A stretch of DNA of 64,000 nucleotides from Roridomyces roridus (taxonomy: Eukaryota > Basidiomycota > Agaricomycetes > Agaricales > Mycenaceae), in NCBI GenBank assembly GCA_029378245.1, contig JARKIF010000061.1:62001-126000 (forward strand), given 5' to 3'. The position numbers and the translations under genes are program-made. Position 1 is the stretch's first letter, and each line of letters starts with the position of its first letter. Shown here piece after piece: positions 43,033-54,535 of this stretch. The notes beneath the pieces were generated by a model that did not search any database, was not told where the DNA came from, and was given only the letters and a program-made list of their open reading frames with translations.

Positions 43033-45701
43033 CTAGTATTCGTTACGAACAAGATACAGGTCGAATGCAAAGTTGTAGTGCAGCGGTGTGAAAGGTTCAG
43101 AGGACACTCTGTGGGTTAACTGTTCCAGTTCTCTCCTGAGTTTATGGGAAGCAGATGGGGTGGTAGCCCGTTCACGAATGCACTTGGAAATCCGGGCCAT
43201 GTTGACAAGCGGCGCGCCAGCCTCAGAGGGTTGACCGAGGTCAGCCAATAGAGCTGCTGCTTTCAAGGACGCATCTTCATGCGCTTGCGGATTGCTAGTT
43301 TTGAACCTGAGATTTTTGTGAATCAAACGGGAATCGTGCTTACCTTACGAAATGCTCCAAACGTTCAATACTCTGGGGTGACTGGAAGAACCGGGCCACA
43401 TTTCTCTTGTCTCTGGTCAGAAATATGAAAAGATAACAGGTGGTGCATGGGTAGCCCAAGTGGCACCGGTCTCTTTGCGGGGACGTAAGCAATTCCATGA
43501 GGTTTTCCATCCCACCGAGGGCCTCAACAATAGCAGTCGCATTGTGAGGGAACCGGGAAATTGAAGCAAGAGCGACTGCTGCTTTCCTGGAAACCCTGGG
43601 GACGTAGTCGTGCCTGATTCGCATCAGTCCAAGTCGCAGCATATTTGCACAGGGCCTCACCGCCAGCGTTCTACCAATTGTCCTATGATATTGGCCTGAA
43701 TGAGGCCGGGGACAAGACCGTCGTGTTTTGCTAAAGCATTGACCAGGATACACAACCGCGTTCGGGTACATGTAGTCTTGGCGTCAGTGAACCCCTTTTG
43801 CAGATGTTCGGGGTCAATTCCAGCCCAGATAGCTGCAGCGAGGTCCGCATTTTCGGCGAGCTCCTCGACAGGTAGTTCTGCGCCGAGGTGACCATTGATT
43901 TCCCTGCAATCGAAGCGGGATTGATCCAGGCATCGACTGTATGCCCAAAGTTAGAAAGGACAGACATACGAGAGCGAGCTCGGACGAACCAGCATGCGTG
44001 AGCAAATTTCTTCACCAGGTTAGTTTTGAGGATAGCTGGGACAGAAAAATCCTGCTTGACCAGACATTTGAGGAGAGTGAAGATACCGTGTAAGTGAGCT
44101 GGTTTTTTCTGATCCCAGTGAAGGTCCAGAGCCTCCAGGATATCTGCAGTGATGATACCTGCTGCACCATTGGGGCGTCCAGCAATTTTGATAAGCACAG
44201 AAATCAACTCTTCCTGGAAGGACTGATTTCCCTTGCTGTCCATTGGCATTATTATGAGAGCAGGTGATAAAGATTATTAAAGTGCAACTTGCCTCAAAAT
44301 ATTTCCCCATTTTTCTGTGGGAATCATTTTAATCAAGGCTATCTGGGTGGACCAGTCCAAATCCTGGACGAGCAACCATGTGTACCGTCTCGTCGGTTCG
44401 TTATCCGATTCCAGCAACTCTGTTGCGATTGCTTCAGGAGTACGGCAGGCACCCAGTATGGACCTGATGTCCAGAATGGTAGGTATCATGGCATCGTTGG
44501 ACTCCAAATCTCGCCTGGGAAGCTTGAATGAATGGCAAGGTCAATAAGTTCAAGACAACTTACCAGCGCCACAGCTTGGCGGTGTCCCATATTCGAAACT
44601 CGGATACGCTAGCACCAAGGCCACGGAGTAGAAGAGTTTCCATGACCAAGCAGGCCAAGCGCTGCAAACGAAATTCGCTGAAGTCCAGTGGGCCAATATT
44701 TTCCAGTGATTCCAGCACGTGCAGAATGTCATCGAGAACCGGCGAATACAGTTCAAGTCGGTCGGTTGCCTCGGGGTCTGCGATAACTCTCTCCCACACG
44801 TATTCTTGAACCAATTTTTGCGTAGCACGCGACACATGGTTGCTTCTAATATCGTGGACTTGTTGAGTGAATGGTGTCGAGGGTACTTGCCTCAAAATAT
44901 GTCCCCATTTTTCTGTGGGAATCGTTTGAATCAGGGCCATCTGGGTGAACCCGTCCAAATAATGGATGAGCAACCATGTGTACTGCCTGGTCTCCACGTT
45001 ATCCGACTCCAGCAATGCTATTGCAACTGCTTGAGAAGTACGGCAGACACCCAGTATGGACGTGATGTCGAGCATGATAGTCTTCTTAGCGCTGTTGGAC
45101 TCATTCCTGATACTCGTCAATGAATGGTCAGGACAATGCTTTCAAGGAAGACTTGCCACAGTATCGGTTCCCATTTCCTTGAGTCAAATACGTTGCCAAC
45201 CCCGAAGCAACGGAGAAGAAGAGTTTCCATGACCGAGCAGACCAAGCGCAGCAAATGACGGTCGCTTGATTCCAGCGGGCCAGTATTTGATTCCAACATG
45301 TGCAGAATGTCATCGAGAAACGGCGAATACAGTTCAAGTCGGTCGGTTGCCTCGGGGTCTGCGATAACTCTCTCCCACACGTATTCTTGAACCAATTTTT
45401 GCGTAGCACGCGACACATGGTTGCTTCTAATATCGTGGACTTGTTGAGTGAATGGTGTCGAGGGTAATGCATCAATGACATACGAGAGATAGCTCAAATA
45501 AATCTCCAACAACTCCTTAGAGAGTGGTGCATCGCGGTTCAGCTCCATGATTCCGAGCGCCTGCCGATGATACATGAACCTCATGAGAGGCTTTGCGAGG
45601 GCATGAATATTGATCGTCGGGCTGATGTGCAGCATTGGATTGCTGTCCGACCACCAGCTTCGTAGGCTTCCGCGCGTTTCCTGGCGTTGCAGAGGTGGCA
45701 T
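43033..45701 (-). CDS. ARM/HEAT-like repeat protein with duplicated internal exons
   Basis: A paralog of 15499-16786: the N-terminal ALAKPLMRFMYHRQALGIMELN and PLSKELLEIYLSYLS align with it. Next comes an exon starting SNHVSRATQKLVQEYVWERV and continuing through a METLLLR helix. That exon is followed by one reading TSILGVCRTSQAVAIALLES and TEKWGHILRQ. Both exon types occur again further on (about 44290-44890), so the module is duplicated in tandem. The remaining exons contain helical repeats (RKAAVALASISRFPHNATAIVEALGGMENL, EDASLKAAALLADLGQ), and the frame closes at 43033. Many exons, and no catalytic domain. The start was chosen to match the paralog; an upstream in-frame ATG lies at 45857. 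Exon joins in the middle are uncertain, and the duplication may have disabled the gene. Confidence 0.55.
44720..44885 (-). repeat. Recent direct repeat inside the ARM-like gene, unit 1
   Basis: 166 bp identical to 45301-45466 except for one base, with no indel (constant offset of 581 bp). The unit covers the 3' part of an intron and most of the exon beginning SNHVSRATQ. Confidence 0.92.
45301..45466 (-). repeat. Recent direct repeat inside the ARM-like gene, unit 2
   Basis: Partner of 44720-44885. Sequence outside the unit, including the TEKWGHILRQ exon, is also duplicated but more diverged, so the 166 bp identity suggests gene conversion on top of an older duplication. Confidence 0.92.
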
Positions 45702-45857
45702 GGGAGGTGGTGAGAGCGAAGGAGGAGAGAGGGATGTCCACAGCTTGGTGATGTACAGCCGTGTGGTACACAGCCTGGTGATGAGTCCTGATGACAGCCG
45801 TCTGGGAGCTCTCAATCGGGCGCCTTCGGTGAATGAATGGCAGTAGATTCCTTCCAA

Positions 45858-46429
45858 TTCTGGCCAAATACATCGGGAAAGGATGACTGGAATGGTTTGC
45901 TACAGCACGAATATATCAAAACAAAACAAGCCAGGATTTCATACTGAACGCGCAAGCACCAATACGATAGCTGTTATAAAGGAAGAGGATGCGACTATGG
46001 AGCTGTGCCATATCAAGTACCAGCAGGCGCGTCTATGCACATCTTTTGGCTGTGCTCACCGGCTAAGCCGCCGGCGACGGTATATCTGGCAGACTTGTCC
46101 GCGCACAACACACCGCGCGGGTCTTGAAAAAATATTTCCCTCCGTCAGCGGGTCGAGTCGCACGGGACTTGACATCGAGACTCGATGCCCTCCACGCCTG
46201 GAAGCGCACGATCCGACGGGAAACGCGGAACGCAGCCTTGCACTCGGAGGGTGGCGGCTCCAAGCCGTGACAAACGAAAAAAAGATGGAAAAGAGAAGAA
46301 TGGGGATGAAATCAGCCACGCATGAAATCGTTAACGACGCCCCGGAGACACAAGGGAGCCAAAGGAGAATTTGTATTGCACCTCCAGGAGCAGACCCAGC
46401 TGCGGGAACGAGCCTCTCCAGACGATCCT
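45858..46429. other. Intergenic region
   Basis: About 570 bp with the ARM-like gene's promoter side. No gene or repeat identified. Confidence 0.4.
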
Positions 46430-47480
46430 TGCTTCGGAAAGTGCGAAAGTGTGCAAGAGTGAAGCGCGCAAGGAGCTCCGACGCCACTAACATCTGGTGG
46501 GGAAGGTGGGGAGGATGGCTCCGAGACAGACTCGGGCAAGCGAGTCAGCCAGACCCACACATCCTTACGCGGCAAAAAAGGTGCTCAGTAATGCCCACGT
46601 CGACAGTCAGGTAGCGTGCGCTCCTCCCCCGTATGAGTATGCGGCAGAGAGCGGTCAGAGCAGCCGGAGACATACACATCGACGTTCCGCGGCCCTTCTA
46701 AGGCAACGGCAGCAACCTGGTGACATGCATGCGGAGAGACAGAAAGACGAGGGACACACACGCACCTTGAGCTCGCTTCAGTGAGCAGATTCGTGTGCGA
46801 CTTGAAGCTGAGAGAAGGGGGTCCCGCATGGCCTGAAAGATTATCGTCAGTATGAAGAATAGATCGGGGCAAGCAGGACGAGAAGAGAGGAAGAAAGAAG
46901 GGCGAGGTGTGGAAGGCCGCGGCGGAGGCAGAAGTCCAAGGCTCAGACCAGACGCATCCCGAATCGGGTGGCATAGCATAAGGACGAACGGCGACGGAAG
47001 AGCACATGCTGTCTCCACGGAGGGTACAGGTCTTGGAAGCGTGTTCAGTACCAGGAGAAGCGGACTGTAGCGCCCACTGTCATGGGTCCCGCAGCGATTC
47101 GCAAGTAGTGCGCAGAAAGAGCCCAAGCTCCCAATGAGGAAGGCGGACAGGTACTCGTGCCACTCAGACCAAGCGCGGAGAGGCACGACGCGGCTCTCCT
47201 TCACGCGAGAACGACGTCCCAGCGTAGATCTTCCCGCATTGCCCTCCGTCGACACCAGATAACAAGTAATTGCAGGACTCACCACTTGAAAACGAGATTA
47301 GTGGCCAGTTATACGTCGGAAGCGAACGTCTGGCAACCAGTGTCAATTCCTCGGTCGAATTCGACGACGCAGTGACGCACCAAATTTCCATCCACCACTG
47401 AGTCGCGGCGAGCCAACGCGAGTTGTTGGCTCTGTTGATGGTGTCTCCTGCATCGAATATATATCGAGAATAGAGGTTCT
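46430..47480. repeat. Diverged segmental duplication, copy 2
   Basis: Partner of 30961-32100: GGCTCCGAGACAGACTCGGGCA near 46516, ACATCGACGTT near 46677, GACTCACCACTT near 47278 and GACGCACCAAATTTCCATCCA near 47373 appear in the same order. On the minus strand, exon-like blocks (HHFFLAIDHHLLALTLLQ, WMEIWCVTASSN, EYLSAFLIGSLGSFCALLA) suggest a multi-exon gene of unknown function or its remains. Confidence 0.5.
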
Positions 47481-47603
47481 GAAGCAGAGTGAGTGCGAGA
47501 AGATGGTGGTCGATTGCGAGGAAGAAATGATGCCCATCAGCGGTCGCCTTCACTTTGACCTTGACCTCCACCCGGTGCGACATTTGCCAGTTCTTCTGTA
47601 TCC

Positions 47604-48977
47604 ATGTCCCACGGAACCGATACAGCCGTCCCGACGACTCCGAACCCGAGCGAATCCTCCCCTGTGACGCGCGTTCCGCCCGAGTTGCTCTACGAGATAT
47701 TCGAGAGGGTACCGCCATGGCCTCGATTGATAGGCCTCGACACAGTCGACCATGCCCCGTGGAGACTTGGTCATATCTGCAAATCGTGGAGGGAAATAGC
47801 TCTCGCATGTCCCACGATCTGGAATACCCTCACTATCATCCACGGCGAGGGCTCGGAAGAATCTTTCCCCCGTACCATGGTCGAAACGCAGCTTGCCCGC
47901 ACTAGCCTCGGTGCACCACTCCATATTCATTTCAAGTGGTGCCGTGAAGAGGGCAAGCCGGTGGTCCCTTTGGAGGAGAACTCGGTATGGGATTTATTCC
48001 TGCCCCTCTCAGACCGCTGGGAATCCCTCCGCATCCAGTGCCCCAATACAGCGACTGGGCGGGTCCTTCTTGATCTTCTAAAGGCCACGAAATGTCGCCT
48101 CTCGCAACTCGCACACCTCGAGTTCCTCGTGGATAATGGGCAGCTATCGGACAACGGTTGGGACGCCTTTGCTACCGCGCCCCGGCTATCCGAGGTCTTC
48201 CTTACCGATATCCTCTACGAGCGATACTCCCCGGGCTTCCCCATTCCCTGGGCGCAGATCAAGCACTACCGTGGGGTTCCCTCCGGTGCAGAACAACTCG
48301 ATATCCTGCAAAAGACTCCCAAATTGGTCGAATGTACCATTGGCTACGACGACTCAGATCTCACGCACGGCACTACCATGGTTGTGCTTCCCTTACTCCG
48401 CAGGCTGAGCGTCGAAGGGGCCTCTATCCTCGACCACATCACCGCACCGGCGCTGCAACTTCTGCTCGCAGACCAAGTGGGCGCCCTCACCCCATCCACG
48501 AACCTACTTTCCTTCGTCAGACGATCCTCCTGTCGTCTGACAACCCTTTCTCTTGCCGGCGGATTGTTTCTCGGTGGCCTCATCCCCCTCCTCCAGGCCT
48601 GTCCGGCACTCGAAATTCTCCTCCTCGACGGCAGAGCTGCGCCGGACTTTCCGCATACCGCTTCCTCCTTTTTCACGGCCATGCATCAGTCCGAGTCGAT
48701 TTGCCCGAACCTCAGGTCCTTCACGCTCGGTTGGAGAAAGACCCGACCCGCGGCACCCGCAGAGCCCAATCCTTGGTCGCCCTTGTTTCGTATGATCGAG
48801 TCTCGTAGCGGGCGCCTCCTCTCCGTCACGCTTTTCACATCCCACCGCAGCACCCAGTCTATTCCACCAGGATTGAACGATGGTATCGAGGCGCTGAGAG
48901 CTCGGGAATCTGGGTTGGACATCAGATATGTCGATGTACGGACGGGGCAAGATATTGATGATGGCTTGAGACCGTAG
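47604..48977 (+). CDS. F-box protein, intact, single exon
   Basis: 457 codons without introns. The F-box lies near residues 22-75: VTRVPPELLYEIFERVPPWP, then LGHICKSWREIALACPTIWNTL, the usual basidiomycete arrangement. Downstream are irregular LRR-like strands (LAHLEFLVDN, LSEVFLTDI, LVECTIGYDD, LLRRLSVEGA, LTTLSLAGG, LEILLLDG, LRSFTLGW). It differs from the 23-30 kb array: it lacks the MQxxEPPIP signature and the coiled segment. Its role is presumably substrate recognition in an SCF ubiquitin ligase. It shows no damage. Confidence 0.85.
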   Translation: MSHGTDTAVPTTPNPSESSPVTRVPPELLYEIFERVPPWPRLIGLDTVDHAPWRLGHICKSWREIALACPTIWNTLTIIHGEGSEESFPRTMVETQLARTSLGAPLHIHFKWCREEGKPVVPLEENSVWDLFLPLSDRWESLRIQCPNTATGRVLLDLLKATKCRLSQLAHLEFLVDNGQLSDNGWDAFATAPRLSEVFLTDILYERYSPGFPIPWAQIKHYRGVPSGAEQLDILQKTPKLVECTIGYDDSDLTHGTTMVVLPLLRRLSVEGASILDHITAPALQLLLADQVGALTPSTNLLSFVRRSSCRLTTLSLAGGLFLGGLIPLLQACPALEILLLDGRAAPDFPHTASSFFTAMHQSESICPNLRSFTLGWRKTRPAAPAEPNPWSPLFRMIESRSGRLLSVTLFTSHRSTQSIPPGLNDGIEALRARESGLDIRYVDVRTGQDIDDGLRP

Positions 48978-49761
48978 CGTACGTGATTGGGCTTGGAAGT
49001 AGCAATAGCAGCGCCTTGTGATACAGAGGCGTGGTATTTGATCTGTTCGCAGGCTGTTTCTTCTGGCAGTCGCACTCAGAGCTCAATCTAAGAGACCAAG
49101 ATAAGCCATGGTGAAGATTCACGGCGTTTCCGACAAGACTTTATGTATTAAGTACTATTAACTCAACCAAAATTAAACCCAGTACAATTTGACCTCAGAA
49201 CACGAGTACATATATCCTTCCGTTTTTTTTTGAACCTGATTCTAACTAGTTTCCGTCAGCTGGTTTCAGAGGAATTCAAAACATCACTAACCCACCACAA
49301 TATTTGGACAGTCTACGCGCGCATTGATCATTTAACGAGGAGGCTCGTACTCAGAACTATGGAGGCCTGGAGCATCGCGCTTTGAAACACGATGATAACC
49401 GATGATGGCCGCTGTCAACGAGCGTTCCGAAGTAGGACCCCGTAACCGTCGGGACAATCTTCCGTATTACAACATTGATTTGACATGCGGCGGTATCGCG
49501 CCGACTCTGATACGGTGAAGATGAATGATGGATGGGTTTTATAGCATGTACAGCTTAGTCAAATTACTATTCATCTGCATTAATGATGTCCTCGGGCCCT
49601 CTTCATCCTCAAACCAGACAAATACTTCCTCCTCCTCGGCATCAATGCGAACACTGCCGTCCTCCAAGTCTAGTTCCACTTGATCGACTAGATTGTTCAA
49701 CTGCTGCAAGTGATCGGAATCTACGTTGAAAATCTAATTACATCAGGAAACCTGGGGGTCG

Positions 49762-49845
49762 CTGCATAGCGCTGGAGAGTGCTGCATAGCACCATAGTGC
49801 CCATAGCGACATCCCTGCTATGCAGTACTATGCAGCACTATGCAG
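49762..49845. repeat. Palindromic CTATGCAG repeat cluster
   Basis: Two CTGCATAG words (49762, 49782) are followed by three CTATGCAG words spaced exactly 10 bp apart (49818, 49828, 49838). The two groups are inverted relative to each other and could form a stem. Confidence 0.75.
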
Positions 49846-50513
49846 TGCCTGCTTGCCGACGCTTCGCTCGAGCCGTTCCAAAATTAAGTGCACCGACAGG
49901 AAGGGAAGCAAATATAATTATATAACGGATCCGGACAGACAGGTAGAGCAAAAAAATCTCTGAATTCACTAGCTATTACATCCACAAGAGCGTACTACAC
50001 AACACACCACCGACTCAAACGACACATGAAATAAGTACATCATTCCGGGCGCGAGATCACGCGTCGCGGCGTGCACGCGCCAAACGAAAGAAATCACTGC
50101 TGGGCATATGAGCTTAACCGCGACTCGCTGATGTATGTGCTCTAAACCTACTATAGAAATCGACAACACTCGAAGAATCTAACCAGATGAGTCGAGATAC
50201 AGACGAATCTATATCCAACTAACCCAATCACGAAGCTCCGGGGCGAGTGACAACTATTGAATAGCGGGAATGTGGCGAGTATAAGTCCCTAGTACAGGGC
50301 CTTGTAAAGGTTGTAGGGAATTGAATGATATAGTCTCGGATACGATGTCGAAACAAAGTATTGCGAATAGAGATCCTTGATGTAAACCAAGAATGACGAT
50401 TCTAAAGCGTTTTGTAGATGGTAAAGCTTCACAGCTAACACAAAAGATAGATTGAGTTTGGCTAAAGCCGGGGTTTTACCCATATCTCCGACTACCTGTC
50501 CCGGATACCAGCA

Positions 50514-50537
50514 GATACTAGTTTGGAGACTAGTATC
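50514..50537. other. Perfect 9 bp stem hairpin
   Basis: GATACTAGT and ACTAGTATC pair around a 6-base loop. CGGATAC (50502) and GTATCCG (50533) lie in the same short stretch, so the left edge of the heptamer-rich block is itself palindromic. Confidence 0.6.
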
Positions 50538-51460
50538 CGACCCGGATCCTCCTTGTCCCGACTGCTGATGACAACTACGTCACTCCCTTCGGACCCGCTT
50601 CGGCGGTCTACTCATGTTTCAGGCTTTTCGGCCGACTTGCCCATCATCCCGTGAACTTCCGAACCTCCGAATTGCACTCGCACCAAGGTTCGAACGGCTG
50701 ACAATCGTACAACGGTTAAGAACTTGTTTAATTGGTGTATCCCATTGGTAGAGCAGGTATCCACAACTCCTACATGTTTCGGAGTGAGCCCGTCGGTCAT
50801 ATTCAGGTAAATACCCTTCAACCCGTACAGTACTCTTAAGTATCCACCACACTGACTGTCTCTGGGCTCAACATCAGTCTTGTACTGAGATGACTTAGCT
50901 AGGATACTACCTCTGAAATCGTGCAAAACGCGCGTTTTCAAGGGCAGTCAAATTCCATGCTTATCATCTCCCCTATTTTTAAATCTTGACCGTCCCCGGT
51001 CAACTCGTTTCCTCGCGCTTTTGCAATTCGTTAATCCATGGGTTCCGTCATGATCGACTCTGTCGTGATACCGAGGAGGTGGAACCAAATTAATAGTCCC
51101 CGTCGATCCGTGTTCCGATACACGAGGCTCGGACATTTGCTCCCGGATACAACCTCCTGACCCCAAATACACCTTTGGTAACTTCCCCACCGCTTCAAGT
51201 CCGACGAAAATAGAGTTTGCCGGCGGCTGGGACTTTCCTCGGCGGACTTTCTGGTTGCCCTGAAAATCCATGAGTCAGACCCTGCAATTAAATAGCACTG
51301 CCCGCCATCAAACTTCTAGTTCGTAATTTAGGGGCGCCTTCGATTCTCCCAGCTTGCAGATTGCAAGTCTTTCTTTAGACTTGTTTTCCAGCCAATCATT
51401 AGCCATGAAAATTTTTCAATTGGCTCGATCGCCGCACTCCCTTCTCTTTCTCCTACCACC

Positions 51461-53640
51461 ATGTCTACCAGTTCCTCGCCAGCCAAAGCTCAGGCCACCA
51501 AGAAGCTCACAATCGAGTGGACACCCCCTGTTGGGCCCGTCGGCGCTCCTTCTCGATCCTTCTTCGACTTTTTCCGGGGTTCCGACTGCGTTGGCTCAGC
51601 CAACTACGTGCTCCGAGTCGCCCACAAGGAAGAGGAGGTCGGCTCCAAGATCTGGTGCCAGTCGGTCCTTGAGAAGATCACCCCTTTCGTAGTGCGTACT
51701 CTCTCTTTTTCGTTCCGAGCTCCACTCCTGATCGTTGTATCTAGCGAACCGCGCTGAACTCTTGGGAGAGCCCAAAGGCCGTTTCTGGCTCGACTTTCCT
51801 CTTCTTCCGAGGACTCAAGAGGGTCTACCAGGGAAGCGGGAAGTCCGATCCTGACTATGAGAGCTTCCCCTGGCCTCCTTCTTCGGTATGTACCCACCGT
51901 TTCTCTGCTTTCCCATTCTTCGTTCTAACGACAGCGTGTTTAGTCCGCGTCCTTTGCCAAGATCTACCAGCTCGAGACGGACCACAAATCGCCCCACACT
52001 CTGCTTAGCACGGCCAAAGCCCCGTCCTTCAAAACCATATTCCAAGGCCGCGCCCCGCCTTCTTCAGCAAAGCCTTCGCCAGTAAAGCCTCTCTCGAAAC
52101 GAAAGTGAGATACCCCATCTTCTCTTCGTTTGGACTCGGTACTGATTCCTTTTCTAGGCCCGACAATTCTGTCTCTGAGGAGGAGGAGGACGATGGTTCT
52201 GTCGCTGGATCAGTCACACCTCCTCCAGTTGGTAAAAAGGGTTCTGGGAAACCTGCCTCCAAGAAGGTATGTCCCTTCTTTGATTCGTTTTCATTTCCTA
52301 AACCCCTTTTCAGCGCCGCGCCAACGTCGAGGTCGAAGACGACCACTCTGAAGAGGAGGAGGGGCCCAGTTTTGCCGTGGTCGTGCCTCCTCGTCCCAAG
52401 AGTTCCCGTTCCGGCGCCAAGTCCAGACGGCCTAGTTCCACCATCGACGACCAGCAGCTTGATATCGTCCCCGAGGATCAGCCCCTGACTTGGAAAACGG
52501 TACGTCCATACCCGTATTCTTCCATTTCTTCCACTAATCCTCCTTCCTTCAGATGAACAACGATCAGAAGGTCGAGCATCTGACCACCCAGCTTCGCAAA
52601 TTGGCCAAGAAGGTCATCATGGAGCGTGATACTTGGCATGGTGCGTGTATCTTTCTTCGTTCCCTCACCCTATCTGACCCTTTTGCTAGTGACCTCGGTT
52701 CCAGGCTCGATCCCTGGCTACGTCCTCTCGCTTAGCTTCACCCGCGCCAACGGCAACACCAAACTCCGCCTCTACGACCACATGCACGAGTCCTCGGCCC
52801 AAGCGAAGTCCGCCGCTCCCGAATCGACCATTCCTGAGCCGCTCATCCCTCATACGGCGACGGATGAGGCGGGAGGGATGCTCTCGACCTCTGTGGTCAG
52901 TTCCCATCTCTTCTCTTCTATCATGGCCTCGTACTGACCCATTTCTAGCCTCCGAATAGCTGCCTCACCTGCGCTCTTCGCGCTGCAGAACCCTGCGAAC
53001 CCGCCGCGTACGGCCAACCCTGCCACAACTGTAATCGCCTCAAGATTACGATGATTTGTGACCACGCGCTTAGCCCGGAGAGGATTCGCAAGTTGATGTG
53101 GGCCTCGGAGTCATATCGCGCGCTCCTTTTCCCATCTGGTGCGTCCTCCCTTTTCGCTCCTACCTTGTTTTTCCTAACTCTGCCCTCCCTTTAGAGCCTC
53201 CTATCAACTTGTCGCGCATCTCTCGCCTCGTTGCTCAGATCCAGTCGTCCGAGGAGACATCCCGCCTCATTCGCGAGGACTTGCTCAACGAATTCCGCGA
53301 CATGTTCCGTCGTTTCCGCTCCCTCATGGACCATGCTGGTGGAGCTGCCTTCGAGACTTTCTTCGAGCAGGTCCAAGGCAAGGATGACGACGAGATGCTG
53401 ATGTTCCCCGCTCTTCATGGGATCAACACCCTCATCCACAACTTCAACGACGTCGTCTCCAAGTCCACACGCCCTCCTGAGGCTGACGAGCTCTCTTCCC
53501 TCCTCAACGCTCTTCGGCTCGATGTCGCCCAGGTTGGCCAACTCCGTGCTTCCCTCGTCGCCAAGCCTGTCGAGGAAGCGGATGGTTCTATTCCAGCAGG
53601 GAACGATGGTGGTGCGCCGGGTGGAGATTCGTCTCAATAG
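51461..53640 (+). CDS. Cargo gene A: multi-exon protein with a Zn2Cys6-like cysteine cluster
   Basis: Eight or nine exons of 70-430 bp have consistent GT..AG joins; for example introns 51692-51744 and 51886-51943 keep the frame. N-terminal region: KLTIEWTPPVGPVGAPSRSF and VLEKITPFV, then WESPKAVSGSTFLFFRGLKR. The middle is charged and disordered (SVSEEEEDDGS, PASKK, HSEEEEGPS). A cluster follows: CLTC, C, C, HNC and C with spacing CX2CX7CX8CX2CX8C, close to the fungal Zn(II)2Cys6 DNA-binding pattern. The C-terminal part is helical (SRISRLVAQIQSSEETSRLI). The stop is TAG at 53638-53640. It could be a DNA-binding regulator or a gag-like nucleic-acid binder. Its overall sequence resembles nothing I can name. 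Confidence 0.7.
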
Positions 53641-54535
53641 GGGTTGCGTCTTCGGGCGCCGGGCGCTTTTCGCCTTTGATTTTTGCAGATGTTCCAGTAT
53701 CGGACTGCGCTCTACGCGCCAGAATATATCGAGTACTGTTCTTTTCTACACGCGTAGTTTAGATACAGTTTTTATAACACTTGCTTTGGGCCAGAGGCCA
53801 AATATCAAATGCTTTCCTGTTTCTAAACGTGCGAGCCTTCTAAGTCAAAACCTGAGATAAAAGAAAATCTTATATCAGGGATTGAACTGTCGACTTTAAG
53901 CTGGATCTGGCTTGATACACTAGGCTGTCTGTCGGCTATTACTCGTTTCTAATAGAAACGAGCCCGATACACCGGTGTTTTGACACAAAAGGTCAATCAT
54001 CACCTCATACTGCCGTATCCACCATCGCGTATCACTGTTGATCCTGCTTCTTCTGTTCCTGGCTGCACATCCGCATCCCAGATAATCTTTCTCGCCGTAG
54101 AGGATTCAGTGGGCTCCCAACTTTAGTTTTTGGGAGAATATGCATCGTCTGTACTCTTGTCTTTGCCGGATACCTGAGTATCTCTGACATCGCCTAGTCC
54201 GAAACAAGTCTTTTCCTTCTTCCGCCTTCTCATTGGAAATTGTGGATACGCTGAGTCATGATGTAAGGTCCGAGCACGCTGATCATGAATCCTTGGAACG
54301 TATTCTAGAACTTCTTCTGATAGGACCCACAATATACCCCGTTTCATGACCGTATCCGGTCGAATACTCATGTATCCGGGTCTCGAGCTCGGTTTGTCTG
54401 GGTCAGAACTGGTTTGCCGTGCGGTTCATTTATCGGTAAAATTTTCCCAACCACATGGTAATACCCTTCCTCCCCCATTTGAACCTTTTGCTGTCCTCAG
54501 CAAAACGTAACAGACCGAATCGCGTAAAGTACCCG
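53641..54535. other. Spacer between cargo genes A and B
   Basis: About 900 bp with no gene. Three CGGATAC/GTATCCG copies (54167, 54352, 54372) lie in the 370 bp before gene B. A pyrimidine-rich stretch (CCCTTCCTCCCCC) follows at about 54464. Confidence 0.5.

Larger units (their letters stand above)
48978..51460. other. Gene-free DNA left of the cargo cluster
   Basis: About 2.5 kb without a supported gene. It contains a cluster of CTATGCAG words (49762-49845), a hairpin (50514-50537) and the first copies of the CGGATAC/GTATCCG heptamer (50502, 50533, 51144). If the retroelement block to the right has an LTR on this side, it should lie between about 50450 and 51450, but a lone LTR cannot be recognised without its partner. 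Confidence 0.45.

Noticed and set aside
50680..50770. tRNA-like words (GGTTCGAAC and TTGGTAGAGCA)
   Set aside because: The two words do not stand in the order and spacing of a single tRNA on either strand, and no acceptor or anticodon stem could be formed.
50450..51450. An LTR at the left end of the Gypsy block
   Set aside because: Without the partner LTR beyond 64000 no repeat pair can be shown. TG..CA ends alone are too common, so I did not annotate one.
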